A stretch of DNA of 64,000 nt, from positions 45,083 to 109,082 of the forward strand of contig NZ_QVMM01000001.1 in the NCBI RefSeq assembly GCF_010501065.1, written 5' to 3'. This document shows, one piece after another, positions 35,515-45,307 of this stretch. Below the pieces are notes generated by a model, which saw only the letters and a program-made list of their open reading frames with translations, was not told the DNA's origin and made no database searches. Each line of letters opens with the position of its first letter. Positions within the stretch are counted from its first letter, which is position 1. Both the position numbers and the translations under genes were made by a program. The DNA comes from Dysgonomonas sp. 216 (GTDB lineage: Bacteria; Bacteroidota; Bacteroidia; Bacteroidales; Dysgonomonadaceae).

Positions 35515-36624
35515 CTAGATTTTATCTTTCTTTTTAAAATTATCGTATACGGCTCTTGTTTGTTCGGCAATATGATCCCAATTATAAGGAGATAAATCGT
35601 AAGTGATTCTCATAATAGGCTGTTCGAGCTTTTGTTCTATTTTAGATCTTAATTGTTCGACATTTCCGGGCTCGAAAAACAGATTATCATCGTTTAGTAT
35701 TCCCCTGTTTGCTAAAATATCGCTCAACACCACATCAAGATTATAGCTCATAGCCTCTAACAATGAAATAGGCAATCCCTCATGAAACGAAGGCAATACA
35801 AAAAAAGCCGCGTTCGAAAACAACTCGTTCAAATACTCACCTTTAATAAATCCGGTGAGAATAACTCCTTGTTCTTTGGCATATTTCTTTAACGATAATG
35901 AATATTCCGTTTCATGGTCTGCATCTCCGGCAATAACTAGTTTTATACCTTTTTTATCTGCAATTCCGGCATACGCCTCTACCAAGTTATCAAAGCCTTT
36001 TTCCTTAACAAAACGTCCAAGTGCGAAAATATATTTATGCTTTTCAACGCCTAATGATTCAATATAATCTGTAGACTGGGCTATATCCGGAATATTTACC
36101 CCATTGGGTATCAACGAAACATTTTTAGTTCGTTTATATTTCTCGGTCAGGTCTTTCTTTATAACATTCGATATAGCAATTATGTGGTTAGAATATCGGG
36201 CTGCATTTTTTTCCCCTATTCTCAACATTAGCTTGGCAAACATGCCCCATTTATCCCTGTTATAATCCGGACCATGATGTGTTACAATCACTTTCATCCC
36301 CAAAAGTCTGGCAAGGGGAGCTAAAATAGATGGCCCGATAGCATGAATGTGTAATATATCCGGCTTTTGAGTTTTTGCATAAAAAACGGCAAAAAAGGTA
36401 TGTATTATCGCCTCTATATTCTTTCGTCGAGGAGCCCATATATCTTTAATTTTCACCCCCTTAAACAAGGATATTCTTTTTTCTTTTTCAAGATAGTTTG
36501 GTCTTCTTACAACTGTAACATCATAACCTAACGATACAAGTATAGGGTATAATTTCTCACAATGGGTTTCAATTCCCCCTTGTATATCAGGAATGCCTCG
36601 TGTACCTATTACAATAATTTTCAT
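35515..36624 (-). CDS. Glycosyltransferase family 4
   Basis: 369 residues from ATG 36624 (MKIIVIGTRGIPDIQGGIET); a longer opening at 36654 has no typical start context. GT-B fold: N-terminal GTRGIPxxxGGIE loop binds the acceptor side, the C-terminal half carries FHEGLPISLLEAMSYNLDVV with the E-x7-E motif and donor-nucleotide site. Adds one sugar to the lipid-linked repeat unit on the inner membrane. The last gene of the polysaccharide operon, after a 277-bp gap that contains a terminator-like hairpin. Confidence 0.88.
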   Translation of the reverse strand: MKIIVIGTRGIPDIQGGIETHCEKLYPILVSLGYDVTVVRRPNYLEKEKRISLFKGVKIKDIWAPRRKNIEAIIHTFFAVFYAKTQKPDILHIHAIGPSILAPLARLLGMKVIVTHHGPDYNRDKWGMFAKLMLRIGEKNAARYSNHIIAISNVIKKDLTEKYKRTKNVSLIPNGVNIPDIAQSTDYIESLGVEKHKYIFALGRFVKEKGFDNLVEAYAGIADKKGIKLVIAGDADHETEYSLSLKKYAKEQGVILTGFIKGEYLNELFSNAAFFVLPSFHEGLPISLLEAMSYNLDVVLSDILANRGILNDDNLFFEPGNVEQLRSKIEQKLEQPIMRITYDLSPYNWDHIAEQTRAVYDNFKKKDKI

Positions 36625-36805
36625 GACACTTTTATTCTTTGTTGTAAGAGGCATTCAAGTATATAATGCTATATATATAGTAAATGGTTGGTTGCATATT
36701 TTCACAAAACAAATATTTTCACAATAGGTATTAGAGATGATTTGTAAATATAATATTTAGTAAGATATCACGCTTCCTCTTAACTTTTCTATTTTCTAAA
36801 CTCTA

Positions 36806-36841
36806 CAAAACACCCTCTGATAGCAATTAATCGGAGAGTGC
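36806..36841 (-). terminator. Terminator-like hairpin inside the polysaccharide region
   Basis: Arms 36811-36821 and 36830-36840 (CACCCTCTGAT and ATCGGAGAGTG, one mismatch, one G-T), followed on the minus strand by TTTTG. It lies between the GT4 genes ending at 36902 and starting at 36624, so the last gene may have a separate transcript or be read through. Confidence 0.65.
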
Positions 36842-36901
36842 TTTAGCATTATCAAATATAATAAATGTTTATTGATATTTTTGCCTGTTTTTAGAAGAAA
36901 T

Positions 36902-38131
36902 TTAATATTTATAATTTTCAATCGTTTCTTTATAAATATTCATCAAATCCCTAAAGTGTGCTTTTGCGGAAAATTGATTCACGGCAAACTCCTTTGCCGA
37001 AGCTGATAATCTTTCATATTCTTCTTGTGTTTTGCTCATAGCCCTTTCAATAACAGCACTTAAATCATCTGCCGATTTAGGTTGAAACAAGAATCCGGTT
37101 TCCGAATCTGTTATAAGTTCAGGTATTCCTCCCAAATTACTACCTATAACCGGAGTTCCTAATGTCATTGCTTCGATAATAGTCATAGGATTATTTTCAT
37201 AGCATTCTGAGGGTAAAACAACATATTTTGCTTTCTGAACATAGTCTCGGAGTTCATTTCCTGTTTTAAACCCAAGGAATTCTATATTTGAAGGTAACTC
37301 TTGTTGTTTAAAAGAATTCAGCAACGGACCTTCGCCCAGCACTTTCAGGTTAACAATGGGCAGATTCTTCATTGCCTTTATTAAAGTAGCAATACCTTTC
37401 TCTTCCGAAATTCTTCCAAAATACAGTATATAGTCCTCTTTTTCTATATTTTTATCCTCTTCTATCAGAGTAAAGTTGTATAACTTAGTACTTCGATCCT
37501 TAAACAATGGTTCGCCCTGAATGTGTTTATTCCTCGAAAAGTGACTAACAAAAATAAAACGGTCTATATAATCTATCGGGCGATAACAGTATTTTCGAAA
37601 ATAGCTATCTAAAGTTAGAAACAGGCTGTTGACAAAGCTATTATTCGAACACTTTTTTATCACACAATGGTAATAACTCTTTGTTTCGAGGCATCTTTCG
37701 CAAATATCTCCTTTACCATTGGTTATCGTATAAGAGGGACACACCAGTCTATAATCGTGCGCAGTCATAATTACCGGAATTCTATGCTTTCTTAAAACCG
37801 GCAATATAGACACCGAAAAGCTATTAAACATCAAATGAATATGGGCTATATCCGGTTTTTCGACCGATAACAACCGATCTAATTGTGTAGCTGCATTTTT
37901 ATTATATAAGAATTTAGCTCCCTCTGTGATTTTAGTTAAAAGCCCTGATTCCGATAGTTCCGAAAAGTTCACAAAATAAGACTCATATTCTGATTTTCTA
38001 TTCTTTTCGCTCTTCACTGAAAACGGTATAACCGTATGCCCATTATCTTTTAATAAATCAATTGTATTAAAAAATACTGTTTCGGCACCTCCTTTAGGGT
38101 AAAAATATTTATTTATTTGTAATATCTTCAT
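36902..38131 (-). CDS. Glycosyltransferase family 4
   Basis: 409 residues from ATG 38131 (MKILQINKYFYPKGGAE); a 17-codon longer opening from a TTG at 38182 overlaps the upstream gene and is less likely. GT-B signs: KGGAE N-terminal loop, YFGRISEEKGIATLI and the C-terminal CYENNPMTIIEAMTLGTPVIG (E-x7-E). A cysteine cluster after RLVCP (C-x2-C, C, C) is seen in a subset of these enzymes. Transfers one sugar of the repeat unit; donor not known. Confidence 0.88.
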   Translation of the reverse strand: MKILQINKYFYPKGGAETVFFNTIDLLKDNGHTVIPFSVKSEKNRKSEYESYFVNFSELSESGLLTKITEGAKFLYNKNAATQLDRLLSVEKPDIAHIHLMFNSFSVSILPVLRKHRIPVIMTAHDYRLVCPSYTITNGKGDICERCLETKSYYHCVIKKCSNNSFVNSLFLTLDSYFRKYCYRPIDYIDRFIFVSHFSRNKHIQGEPLFKDRSTKLYNFTLIEEDKNIEKEDYILYFGRISEEKGIATLIKAMKNLPIVNLKVLGEGPLLNSFKQQELPSNIEFLGFKTGNELRDYVQKAKYVVLPSECYENNPMTIIEAMTLGTPVIGSNLGGIPELITDSETGFLFQPKSADDLSAVIERAMSKTQEEYERLSASAKEFAVNQFSAKAHFRDLMNIYKETIENYKY

Positions 38132-38178
38132 TATAAAACACGATATAGATTCTAGGCTTTCAATCTCTTTTGAAAAAC

Positions 38179-39219
38179 TCAATCTTTATACAAATTCAAG
38201 TAATTTTGAGCTGTATTTTCGATATTAAACATTTTTTCAGCATACAAAAATGCATCCTGAGTTAACATTCTTATCTTATCGTCCGACATCATTGCTATCT
38301 GAATAATTTTCTCTGCACAGTCTATAGAATCTCCATTTTTAAAAACAAAGCCATATTTTCCTTCTGCAATTACTTCCATCGGTCCTTTATTATCTGAAAT
38401 AAGAACTGGTATTTTAGCGGCAATGCCTTCTGCAATAGCCAATCCAAACCCCTCATAAACCGAAGGTTGAACCAGCAAATCATATTCATTCAAATGTTCA
38501 TAAATATAGTCTCTACTTTTTAACCCAAGGAAACGAATCGAATCACTTAGTCCACTCTCTAGCACTTTTGCCTCCAGATAAGAACGGGAATCTCCCTCTC
38601 CTATGAAATCAACGGATATTTTGCCAAAATATTTTCCTGCAACCAATTTTATTGCGTCAATAAGTATATCTTGCCCCTTAGTCTGATGATCGAGCCTACT
38701 TATTTGTAACAGTCTAAGCTCTGCCTTATTCTTCGATGAAATTTGTTTTTGTTTTATTGTTTTAAAAGAAATACCATTATAGACTAAAGACGAATCAATT
38801 CCTATTCTATTTTTTAAATCTTCCTTCACTGCATTAGATATTGAACAGATGGCATCATATCTCCTCCAATATTTTGAATTAAAACCAATAGCATGAACAG
38901 TCAAAACCTTCTTAAACGATTGGTAAAAAAACATTCCAATACCTGTATGATCATGAAAATGCACAACATCTGGGCGATAAAGTACAGCATACATATTTAG
39001 CTTCAATGCTACAAATATCGTATTACGCCCTCTAACGCGCCTCATATACGATATTTTAACCCTCTTGTCTATTTTATCAACAAGTGCATTTTCATATTCA
39101 TCATTTATAATTATCAACTCAAGATCATTATCTGAATTAACCTGCTCATTAATTATATCAACAAGCATTGTTTCACTTCCTCCTGTCTTCAAGGAAAATA
39201 TTACATGTACTATTTTCAT
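38179..39219 (-). CDS. Glycosyltransferase family 4
   Basis: 346 residues. The start MKIVHVIFSLKTGGSETML is the typical GT4 loop; the donor half has LLQISRLDHQTKGQDILI and PSVYEGFGLAIAEGIAAKIPV (E-x7-E). Cytoplasmic face of the inner membrane. It follows the GT2 gene with a 62-bp gap and ends where the next GT4 gene begins, so this is an operon of sugar transferases. Confidence 0.88.
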   Translation of the reverse strand: MKIVHVIFSLKTGGSETMLVDIINEQVNSDNDLELIIINDEYENALVDKIDKRVKISYMRRVRGRNTIFVALKLNMYAVLYRPDVVHFHDHTGIGMFFYQSFKKVLTVHAIGFNSKYWRRYDAICSISNAVKEDLKNRIGIDSSLVYNGISFKTIKQKQISSKNKAELRLLQISRLDHQTKGQDILIDAIKLVAGKYFGKISVDFIGEGDSRSYLEAKVLESGLSDSIRFLGLKSRDYIYEHLNEYDLLVQPSVYEGFGLAIAEGIAAKIPVLISDNKGPMEVIAEGKYGFVFKNGDSIDCAEKIIQIAMMSDDKIRMLTQDAFLYAEKMFNIENTAQNYLNLYKD

Positions 39220-39281
39220 GATATTCGACTCAGATTCTTATTAAGCGACACCTCTTTCCTCTAATCATATAAATTTACTTA

Positions 39282-40181
39282 TTATCTTTTAACAATGCGA
39301 CGCTTCATATATTGAGCCGAATAATACGGTAAATGTAAGAAGGCAAAAAACAATAACGGAAGTTTTTTTAATTTATAAGACAATGGGATTTTTATTGTGT
39401 GATAAATACCTTTATGTTTATAGCCTTTTGTATTATAACGCATACATGCACTTAGTAAATATGCAAGATTCAGATATCTAAAAACACCAAACCTCAAATA
39501 CACTGCAGTACGTTCCCTGTCTTGCAAATCGTAATTCATACTCAACTTTCTTGGGTCTCCTTCCAAATAATACCCCAGAATCCCTGAAGCCTTTACTAAT
39601 TTTCCAGAATAAGCAATTCTCATTTGAAAATCAAGATCTGCAACCAGTTTAAACTGTTCATCAAAATACCCAAATTCTTTAATTACAGACTTTCTCCACA
39701 TAGGAAAACAACCTATATAATGTTTCTCCAGAAAATCTCCTTTATGAGTATTGAAATCAGGTTCTACTTTAAGCTCATCCGTAAACATCCCATACTCAAA
39801 CATATATAAAAAATCACCATATGCCAACATTGCATCCTGATTATCGTCTAACGCCCTTTTTTGATTTGAAATTGAATCTGGCAATCGTATATCATCAACA
39901 TTCCAAACACATATATAATCGCCTTTAGCTAAATCACAACCTCTGTTCCATGTTTCATACAGTCCCTCTCTATCTTTTATCACAATATGCCTTACAAAGG
40001 GAAAATCGGGTAACCTCCTATCAATAACCGCTAATTCTTCTGCAGTAGGCGAATTATGCAACAATAAAACTTCAACTTCATTTTTATTATCTATTTCATC
40101 AAGATAACTAAAATAGCTATCAAGAAAGGAAATACAGTTATATAAAGATGTTAGTACGGTTACTTTTATATTTTTATTCAT
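39282..40181 (-). CDS. Glycosyltransferase family 2
   Basis: 299 residues from ATG 40181; an upstream ATG at 40202 would give a longer overlap with the polymerase gene. GT-A fold: VTVLTSLYN start, the DXD-like VWNVDDIRLPDS at about 95-105 for metal-bound nucleotide sugar, and DLDFQMRIA as the acceptor-side motif. A basic, hydrophobic C-terminus (LSYKLKKLPLLFFAFLHLP) may contact the membrane. Overlaps the stop of the wzy gene by 8 bp. Confidence 0.85.
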   Translation of the reverse strand: MNKNIKVTVLTSLYNCISFLDSYFSYLDEIDNKNEVEVLLLHNSPTAEELAVIDRRLPDFPFVRHIVIKDREGLYETWNRGCDLAKGDYICVWNVDDIRLPDSISNQKRALDDNQDAMLAYGDFLYMFEYGMFTDELKVEPDFNTHKGDFLEKHYIGCFPMWRKSVIKEFGYFDEQFKLVADLDFQMRIAYSGKLVKASGILGYYLEGDPRKLSMNYDLQDRERTAVYLRFGVFRYLNLAYLLSACMRYNTKGYKHKGIYHTIKIPLSYKLKKLPLLFFAFLHLPYYSAQYMKRRIVKR

Positions 40182-41499
40182 TATACAATTCGCCTTTTTC
40201 ATTCTTCTTTTGAAGAATAATATAACATAAAATTGCCGGAATTATAGTCTGTGATTCATATAGCATACTCGAAGCTATAGAAGTTGTTACAATATATAAA
40301 ATATATAACAAGGCTACAAGCATATATATATCTTCTTTCTTTCGAAAGAACGCCAATGTCATTACTAAATAAATAGATAGATAGATAACAGTACCAGCTA
40401 TACCTAATCTGAGTAAAAAAGGCACCCATGAAATATCAGAGCTATCGAGCTGAATTACTTTATAATTATTTCTATCATATACTCCAATCACAAAGTCAAA
40501 TTTCTGTTCTGAAAGGGCAGAATCCTCATGCATAAACCCAACTCCCCAAAACAAATTCATTGGGTCTTTAGCCATATATTCAACCCGTTCATACAGAAGA
40601 GCGATCCGAAATAAAAATGTACTTTTTTGATCTGCATCTTCCGACATATAGTCTAAGAAAGCTCCTTCTATAACACTATTAATATCATTCGAAAAATCAT
40701 CTCCTTCGAATCGAGACATAACTACATCCGACAACGGGATTAAAGCCATTACTCCTATAAATAAATATTTAACCACACCTCTGGCTCCTCCTTGCACATA
40801 GTATAAACCAACAAAAGACAGAAGTATTAATGTTAATATTAAATTTCGGTGCATAGAAATTATCGGGACAAAAGCATAAACACCAATAGAAATATAACGC
40901 AAGCTTCTTTTAAAAGGATTTGCAAACAGAGCATAAAAAACAAAGAAAAAATGCAATCGAGGAATATTATACCCTCTAATTTTAAGCGGACCAGAATGCA
41001 GTTTCTGAACTAATCCCGACAAAGTTTTAACCCCAGTAATTCCTTGAACAATATATAATACTGAACCAAATAATGTTATATAGAATAAAATTTCCAACAA
41101 TCTCATCAATTCATCTTTTGTAAACCTACAAAAAACAAAGTAACTTAAAACAAGAAGATAATATCGGGATGTTTTTACGATATCGATAAACTCTACTTCG
41201 TAGCAATAATAACTTACCAAGCAACTACAAAAAACATATAAAAGGAAAATCCATATTACTATTGCCAGTTTATCCTTCCGTAAAAAACCGTTATATCTTA
41301 AACAACCCAATATAAATGTTGCAACAATATATAAAACGCCAAAATCAAGAGGTTTATCTATAAAACCTAAATCAAAAAAACGTAATGGAATTACTTGAAA
41401 GCCGTCCGCCAGAAAGAAAAAGAATATCAATCCTGACAGAACGCGCTTTTCTGCCAGATATAAATATATTCCAAATAACAATAAAGGGATAAACAACAT
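40174..41499 (-). CDS. O-antigen/exopolysaccharide polymerase (Wzy-like)
   Basis: 441 residues with about eleven membrane helices and a large periplasmic loop (about 285-345, with RIALLYERVEYMAKDPMNL and GVGFMHEDSA). This is the layout of Wzy/O-antigen ligase-type polymerases; sequence similarity is weak as usual for the family. It joins undecaprenyl-linked repeat units on the periplasmic side. Lies between the flippase (7 bp) and the GT2 gene (overlap). Confidence 0.8.
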   Translation of the reverse strand: MLFIPLLLFGIYLYLAEKRVLSGLIFFFFLADGFQVIPLRFFDLGFIDKPLDFGVLYIVATFILGCLRYNGFLRKDKLAIVIWIFLLYVFCSCLVSYYCYEVEFIDIVKTSRYYLLVLSYFVFCRFTKDELMRLLEILFYITLFGSVLYIVQGITGVKTLSGLVQKLHSGPLKIRGYNIPRLHFFFVFYALFANPFKRSLRYISIGVYAFVPIISMHRNLILTLILLSFVGLYYVQGGARGVVKYLFIGVMALIPLSDVVMSRFEGDDFSNDINSVIEGAFLDYMSEDADQKSTFLFRIALLYERVEYMAKDPMNLFWGVGFMHEDSALSEQKFDFVIGVYDRNNYKVIQLDSSDISWVPFLLRLGIAGTVIYLSIYLVMTLAFFRKKEDIYMLVALLYILYIVTTSIASSMLYESQTIIPAILCYIILQKKNEKGELYNE

Positions 41500-41506
41500 A
41501 TGCGAA

Positions 41507-42994
41507 CTATTTTAGGCTTAAATCTTTTTTATCGAACACTTTAAATAGATAAAAAGCAAGAAGCGAAACTCCTCCCACCAAAATCATCTGCAAAATAATA
41601 TATTGTAAACTAATACTGTAACCATAATATGAATATAGAGCCGCGGCTCCGAATACAACACAAAAACATAAAATATATTTTAGCTTAACCTTAAATGTAT
41701 CAAGAGGTAACACACCCAAATATTTATATTGAAAATACATACACATTATTCCTGAACATACAATAGACAATCCATTACCTAATAGCACAGAATAATATCC
41801 TAATACTGTGTAAAAGATTAATAATACTGAAGCATTTACTATTGAATTTACAGACTGAATATATACTTCTTTTTCGGGATGATTCTTTGCCCGAAGAAAA
41901 CAATAGACAGGAGTAAAAGGAATACTGAATAGTAAATTCACAACAATTAGAATAATTGTTGTTTGTGATATTAATGAGATATTACCTTCCTTCAGCCACA
42001 AAGTTATTATAGGCTCAGTACAAAAAATCAAGAGAACAACAACAGGTATAACTACAAATAAAAGCCCATTAGTTAGTTTTTCAGCTAAGGTTCTTATTTT
42101 TGCTATATCCTTCATTATAGCAATTGTAGGATATAAAGGTTGCAATAAACGGTAAAATAAGGTTAGAACCTGACTCTTTATTCTCAAAGCTATATCATAA
42201 AAACCAACATCTGCAATACCTATAAAGTTAGATATTAAAATACGGGTTAAGGGTTCATATAAAAAGCTCAATAAGCTTCCAGTATATATTTTTGTACTAT
42301 ATTTTAATTGCTTTTTAGCCGATGCTTTAAATTGAAACCTCAAACCTCCCAGATCTAAACGCCCCCAGTTTTTGCAAGCTGCAAACATCACCAAAAAAAA
42401 CCAAATAACAGCTGCGACAAAAATTGTCACGCCAACCCCTTTCAAACCTTTTCCGGCTAACAAAACAAATGCAGACCCACCCCAATATATTAAGCTATAA
42501 ATAAATGATGCAAAATTGGTAAGATAAATTTTTTGCTTTGCCTCCACTATGGATGTAAATACTTTTCCTAATAACAATAATAGATTAGCCAATATAAGCC
42601 AAAACAATAAAGCTTTCCCTTCCGATAGATATTCAGTAGGAACACTTAATATTGATAAAAGAATAAAATCATTGAATAGAAAAATAAGAACTGACAATGG
42701 AAGTAAAAAAGAAAGCATTAGCAAAAACATGACAACAATATCGTTGTCCGACTCTTTACATTTTCCTTGTTCCGATATAAACTTAATCAGTGCGGCGTCC
42801 AACGACAGGTTAGCATAAATAGCCAAATTACCTATCACCGAAACTATACTAAAAACGCCATACAAATCTTTTCCTAATATTTTTAAAAATACAGGGAGAC
42901 AAACAATGATTAGTACAGCCGAAATAATCAACTGTACTAATCCTGTAAAAGAGTTAAAAACAAAAAGTTTCTTCCCTTTATTTTTTTTCTCCAT
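41507..42994 (-). CDS. Polysaccharide flippase (Wzx-like)
   Basis: 495 residues from the ATG at 42994 (MEKKNKGKK); several in-frame ATGs lie upstream inside the end of wzc (up to 43030), so the start is uncertain by 12 codons. About 14 membrane helices and the typical KFISEQGKC, VEAKQKIYLTNFASF and LLQPLYPTIA segments of the MOP/PST flippase superfamily. It moves the finished lipid-linked repeat unit across the inner membrane. Overlaps wzc by 17 bp. Confidence 0.88.
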   Translation of the reverse strand: MEKKNKGKKLFVFNSFTGLVQLIISAVLIIVCLPVFLKILGKDLYGVFSIVSVIGNLAIYANLSLDAALIKFISEQGKCKESDNDIVVMFLLMLSFLLPLSVLIFLFNDFILLSILSVPTEYLSEGKALLFWLILANLLLLLGKVFTSIVEAKQKIYLTNFASFIYSLIYWGGSAFVLLAGKGLKGVGVTIFVAAVIWFFLVMFAACKNWGRLDLGGLRFQFKASAKKQLKYSTKIYTGSLLSFLYEPLTRILISNFIGIADVGFYDIALRIKSQVLTLFYRLLQPLYPTIAIMKDIAKIRTLAEKLTNGLLFVVIPVVVLLIFCTEPIITLWLKEGNISLISQTTIILIVVNLLFSIPFTPVYCFLRAKNHPEKEVYIQSVNSIVNASVLLIFYTVLGYYSVLLGNGLSIVCSGIMCMYFQYKYLGVLPLDTFKVKLKYILCFCVVFGAAALYSYYGYSISLQYIILQMILVGGVSLLAFYLFKVFDKKDLSLK

Positions 42995-45287
42995 ATCCAT
43001 ACCCATACCCAGTCTTTGTTCTTGTTCCATTCATGACTAGATACAACTTCTTCAGCTTATCTTCTTCGACAATAGATTCAGCTAATTTCAAGTAAGATTT
43101 ATTAGTATAATCTGCTCTAAACAAATACAATGTCGCATCAGAAACTCTTGCTAAAGAGAATGTATCGGACACCATTCCAACAGGAGCAGTATCAACAACT
43201 ACATAGTCATAATTAGCTCTTAAATAGTCAAAAAACAAGTCTAAACGCTCACTTAAAAGCAATTCGGATGGATTCGGAGGTACTGGTCCTGCCGGAACTA
43301 TAGCTAAATTAGGATGCATATGAGATAAACTTACAATAACATCCTCCGGTTTATACTCCTCTGAAGACAAATATGTTGTAATTCCCGATTGAGACTTCAA
43401 TGATAAATATTCCGCCAACTTCGGATTCCGAATATCAAGACCCACTATTACTACTTTTTTATCTTTTATAAGAGATAAAGAAAGAGCAAAATTAATAACA
43501 AAGAAAGATTTACCCTCACCACTCACGCTAGATGTTACCAATATAACTTTCTCCTCTTTTTTAGGTAACAGAAACTGAATATTTGTTCTTAACAATCGGA
43601 ACAACTCGGAAATAGCCGTTGTTGTTGTTGCCGAAACAACGATTGATTCGGCCGATTTTTCTTCACAAATCTCACCTAACACAGGTATATCTGTAACCCT
43701 TTTCAGCGATCGGACATCAGACAATTTGGGCCTTAATGATGTTTTATAATACACGATACAGAAAGGGATAAGGAATCCGAGAACAAAACCAAGCCCAAGT
43801 AATTGCATTTTTTTCGGAGAAACCGGCAACGCTTGAGTGTATGCAGCATCCACTATCTTAGCTTTAGAAGTAGCCGATGCCAGCGTTAATTCAGCTTCCT
43901 GCAATTTTTGTAAAAGTAACATATACAAAGCCGATTGTAACTCCTGCTGCCTGCGTCTTTCAATATACTCCCGTTCCTGCTTCGGCATACGATTTATCCT
44001 ATTCCTCAGTTCTTGTTCCTGCGAGTCCCAGTCTTTCAATGATACCGCTAATTCTTTCTTTACATTAGAAATACTCGTCACAACAGCAGCTCGCAGTATA
44101 TCTATATGCTCATTCATAGACAATATAATGGGATTGTTCTCGCTCGAACTCTGTAGCATACGGGTACGCTCCATCATTGTGTTATTATACTCTTTAACTG
44201 ATAAAGCTAAACTTTCCGACATGACACCACTCATCGGAATGAGAGAATATTTATTTTTCGAATCTTTCAAATAATCTTCAATCATCTCAGCAAGACTTAG
44301 CTGAATTCTGTATTCCAATGCTTTCCCTTGACTTTCCCCTACATTTTTCAAAAAGTACTCAGCTTCAGTGCGTAAGTCATATACATTATTCTGAGTTTTA
44401 TAATCTTCAATATCATATTCGATATCCTTCAATACTGCTGATATCGTATCAATACGCTCCTGAATAAATTGGATGGAAAACCTCGCAGCTTGATTTTTAT
44501 CCTCTAAAGCATCATCATTATATAATCGGACTAGCGTATTTAAAATATCACGTCCTTTTTGAGGGCTTTTGTCTAATATAGACATATTGATTATATTGGA
44601 ACGCCGTGTCGGAGGAGCAATCTTTATTATTTTTTTATAAGACTCTGCCAATCCGTTTAACGAAGAAAATCCAACTTTAAAACGATAGCTTTTATCCGCT
44701 TTCAATGCGCCATTAGTTTTAAAAGTTAAATCTCCGGCTATAGTCTTAACTGTTTCTGGAAATTTATCGATCGTGAAATTTTGTTCAAGCTTATCACTTC
44801 CATAAACCATCTCCACTTCTGCCTTGTTGTTCTTAATCTTTATATCCAATTTAAAACTCTGAGACAGAGTATCTATTGTCTTCAATGGAATATCAACTGT
44901 GATAGGAGAGTTTTTATAATATGTTTTATTTAGAGGGAACTTTACTTCGGTATAAGTTTTATATATTCCCAGTTCCACAATCATCTTCCTTATCGATGAA
45001 TAAGAAGAAATTACATACACCTCATCTTCAGCCTTTTCCGAACCAGCTAATCCTCCAACGCCAAGGCTTTGCAATGCCATAGCTCCCATTGTATTTTTCG
45101 AGTCATCTGGTTTAACTAAAATATTAGCATTAGTTTTAAATACGGGAGACTGTACTTTATATAAGACAAATGCTAACCCTGTACATAAGATAATAGAAAC
45201 AGCAAACCACTTCCAATAAGCTATATACCTGGAAAATATTTCTGATAAATCATTATAATCATTCGATGCTTTCTTATTCTGCCCCAT
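42978..45287 (-). CDS. wzc: Wzc-like chain-length determinant and tyrosine kinase
   Basis: 769 residues. N-terminal Wzz domain with a membrane helix at about 33-50 and the periplasmic arm rich in coiled coil (about 255-475), a second helix near 505-525 (LGLGFVLGFLIPFCIVYY), then a cytoplasmic BY-kinase domain: Walker A SGEGKS at 589-594 (K593), Walker A' VGLDIRNP, Walker B YDYVVVDTAP. The C-terminal tail GYGYGYGEKK is a tyrosine cluster, the usual autophosphorylation site that controls polymer length and export. Follows the Wza-like gene by 20 bp. Confidence 0.92.
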   Translation of the reverse strand: MGQNKKASNDYNDLSEIFSRYIAYWKWFAVSIILCTGLAFVLYKVQSPVFKTNANILVKPDDSKNTMGAMALQSLGVGGLAGSEKAEDEVYVISSYSSIRKMIVELGIYKTYTEVKFPLNKTYYKNSPITVDIPLKTIDTLSQSFKLDIKIKNNKAEVEMVYGSDKLEQNFTIDKFPETVKTIAGDLTFKTNGALKADKSYRFKVGFSSLNGLAESYKKIIKIAPPTRRSNIINMSILDKSPQKGRDILNTLVRLYNDDALEDKNQAARFSIQFIQERIDTISAVLKDIEYDIEDYKTQNNVYDLRTEAEYFLKNVGESQGKALEYRIQLSLAEMIEDYLKDSKNKYSLIPMSGVMSESLALSVKEYNNTMMERTRMLQSSSENNPIILSMNEHIDILRAAVVTSISNVKKELAVSLKDWDSQEQELRNRINRMPKQEREYIERRRQQELQSALYMLLLQKLQEAELTLASATSKAKIVDAAYTQALPVSPKKMQLLGLGFVLGFLIPFCIVYYKTSLRPKLSDVRSLKRVTDIPVLGEICEEKSAESIVVSATTTTAISELFRLLRTNIQFLLPKKEEKVILVTSSVSGEGKSFFVINFALSLSLIKDKKVVIVGLDIRNPKLAEYLSLKSQSGITTYLSSEEYKPEDVIVSLSHMHPNLAIVPAGPVPPNPSELLLSERLDLFFDYLRANYDYVVVDTAPVGMVSDTFSLARVSDATLYLFRADYTNKSYLKLAESIVEEDKLKKLYLVMNGTRTKTGYGYGYGEKK

Positions 45288-45307
45288 TTCTTCTATTTCT
45301 TTTCCTA

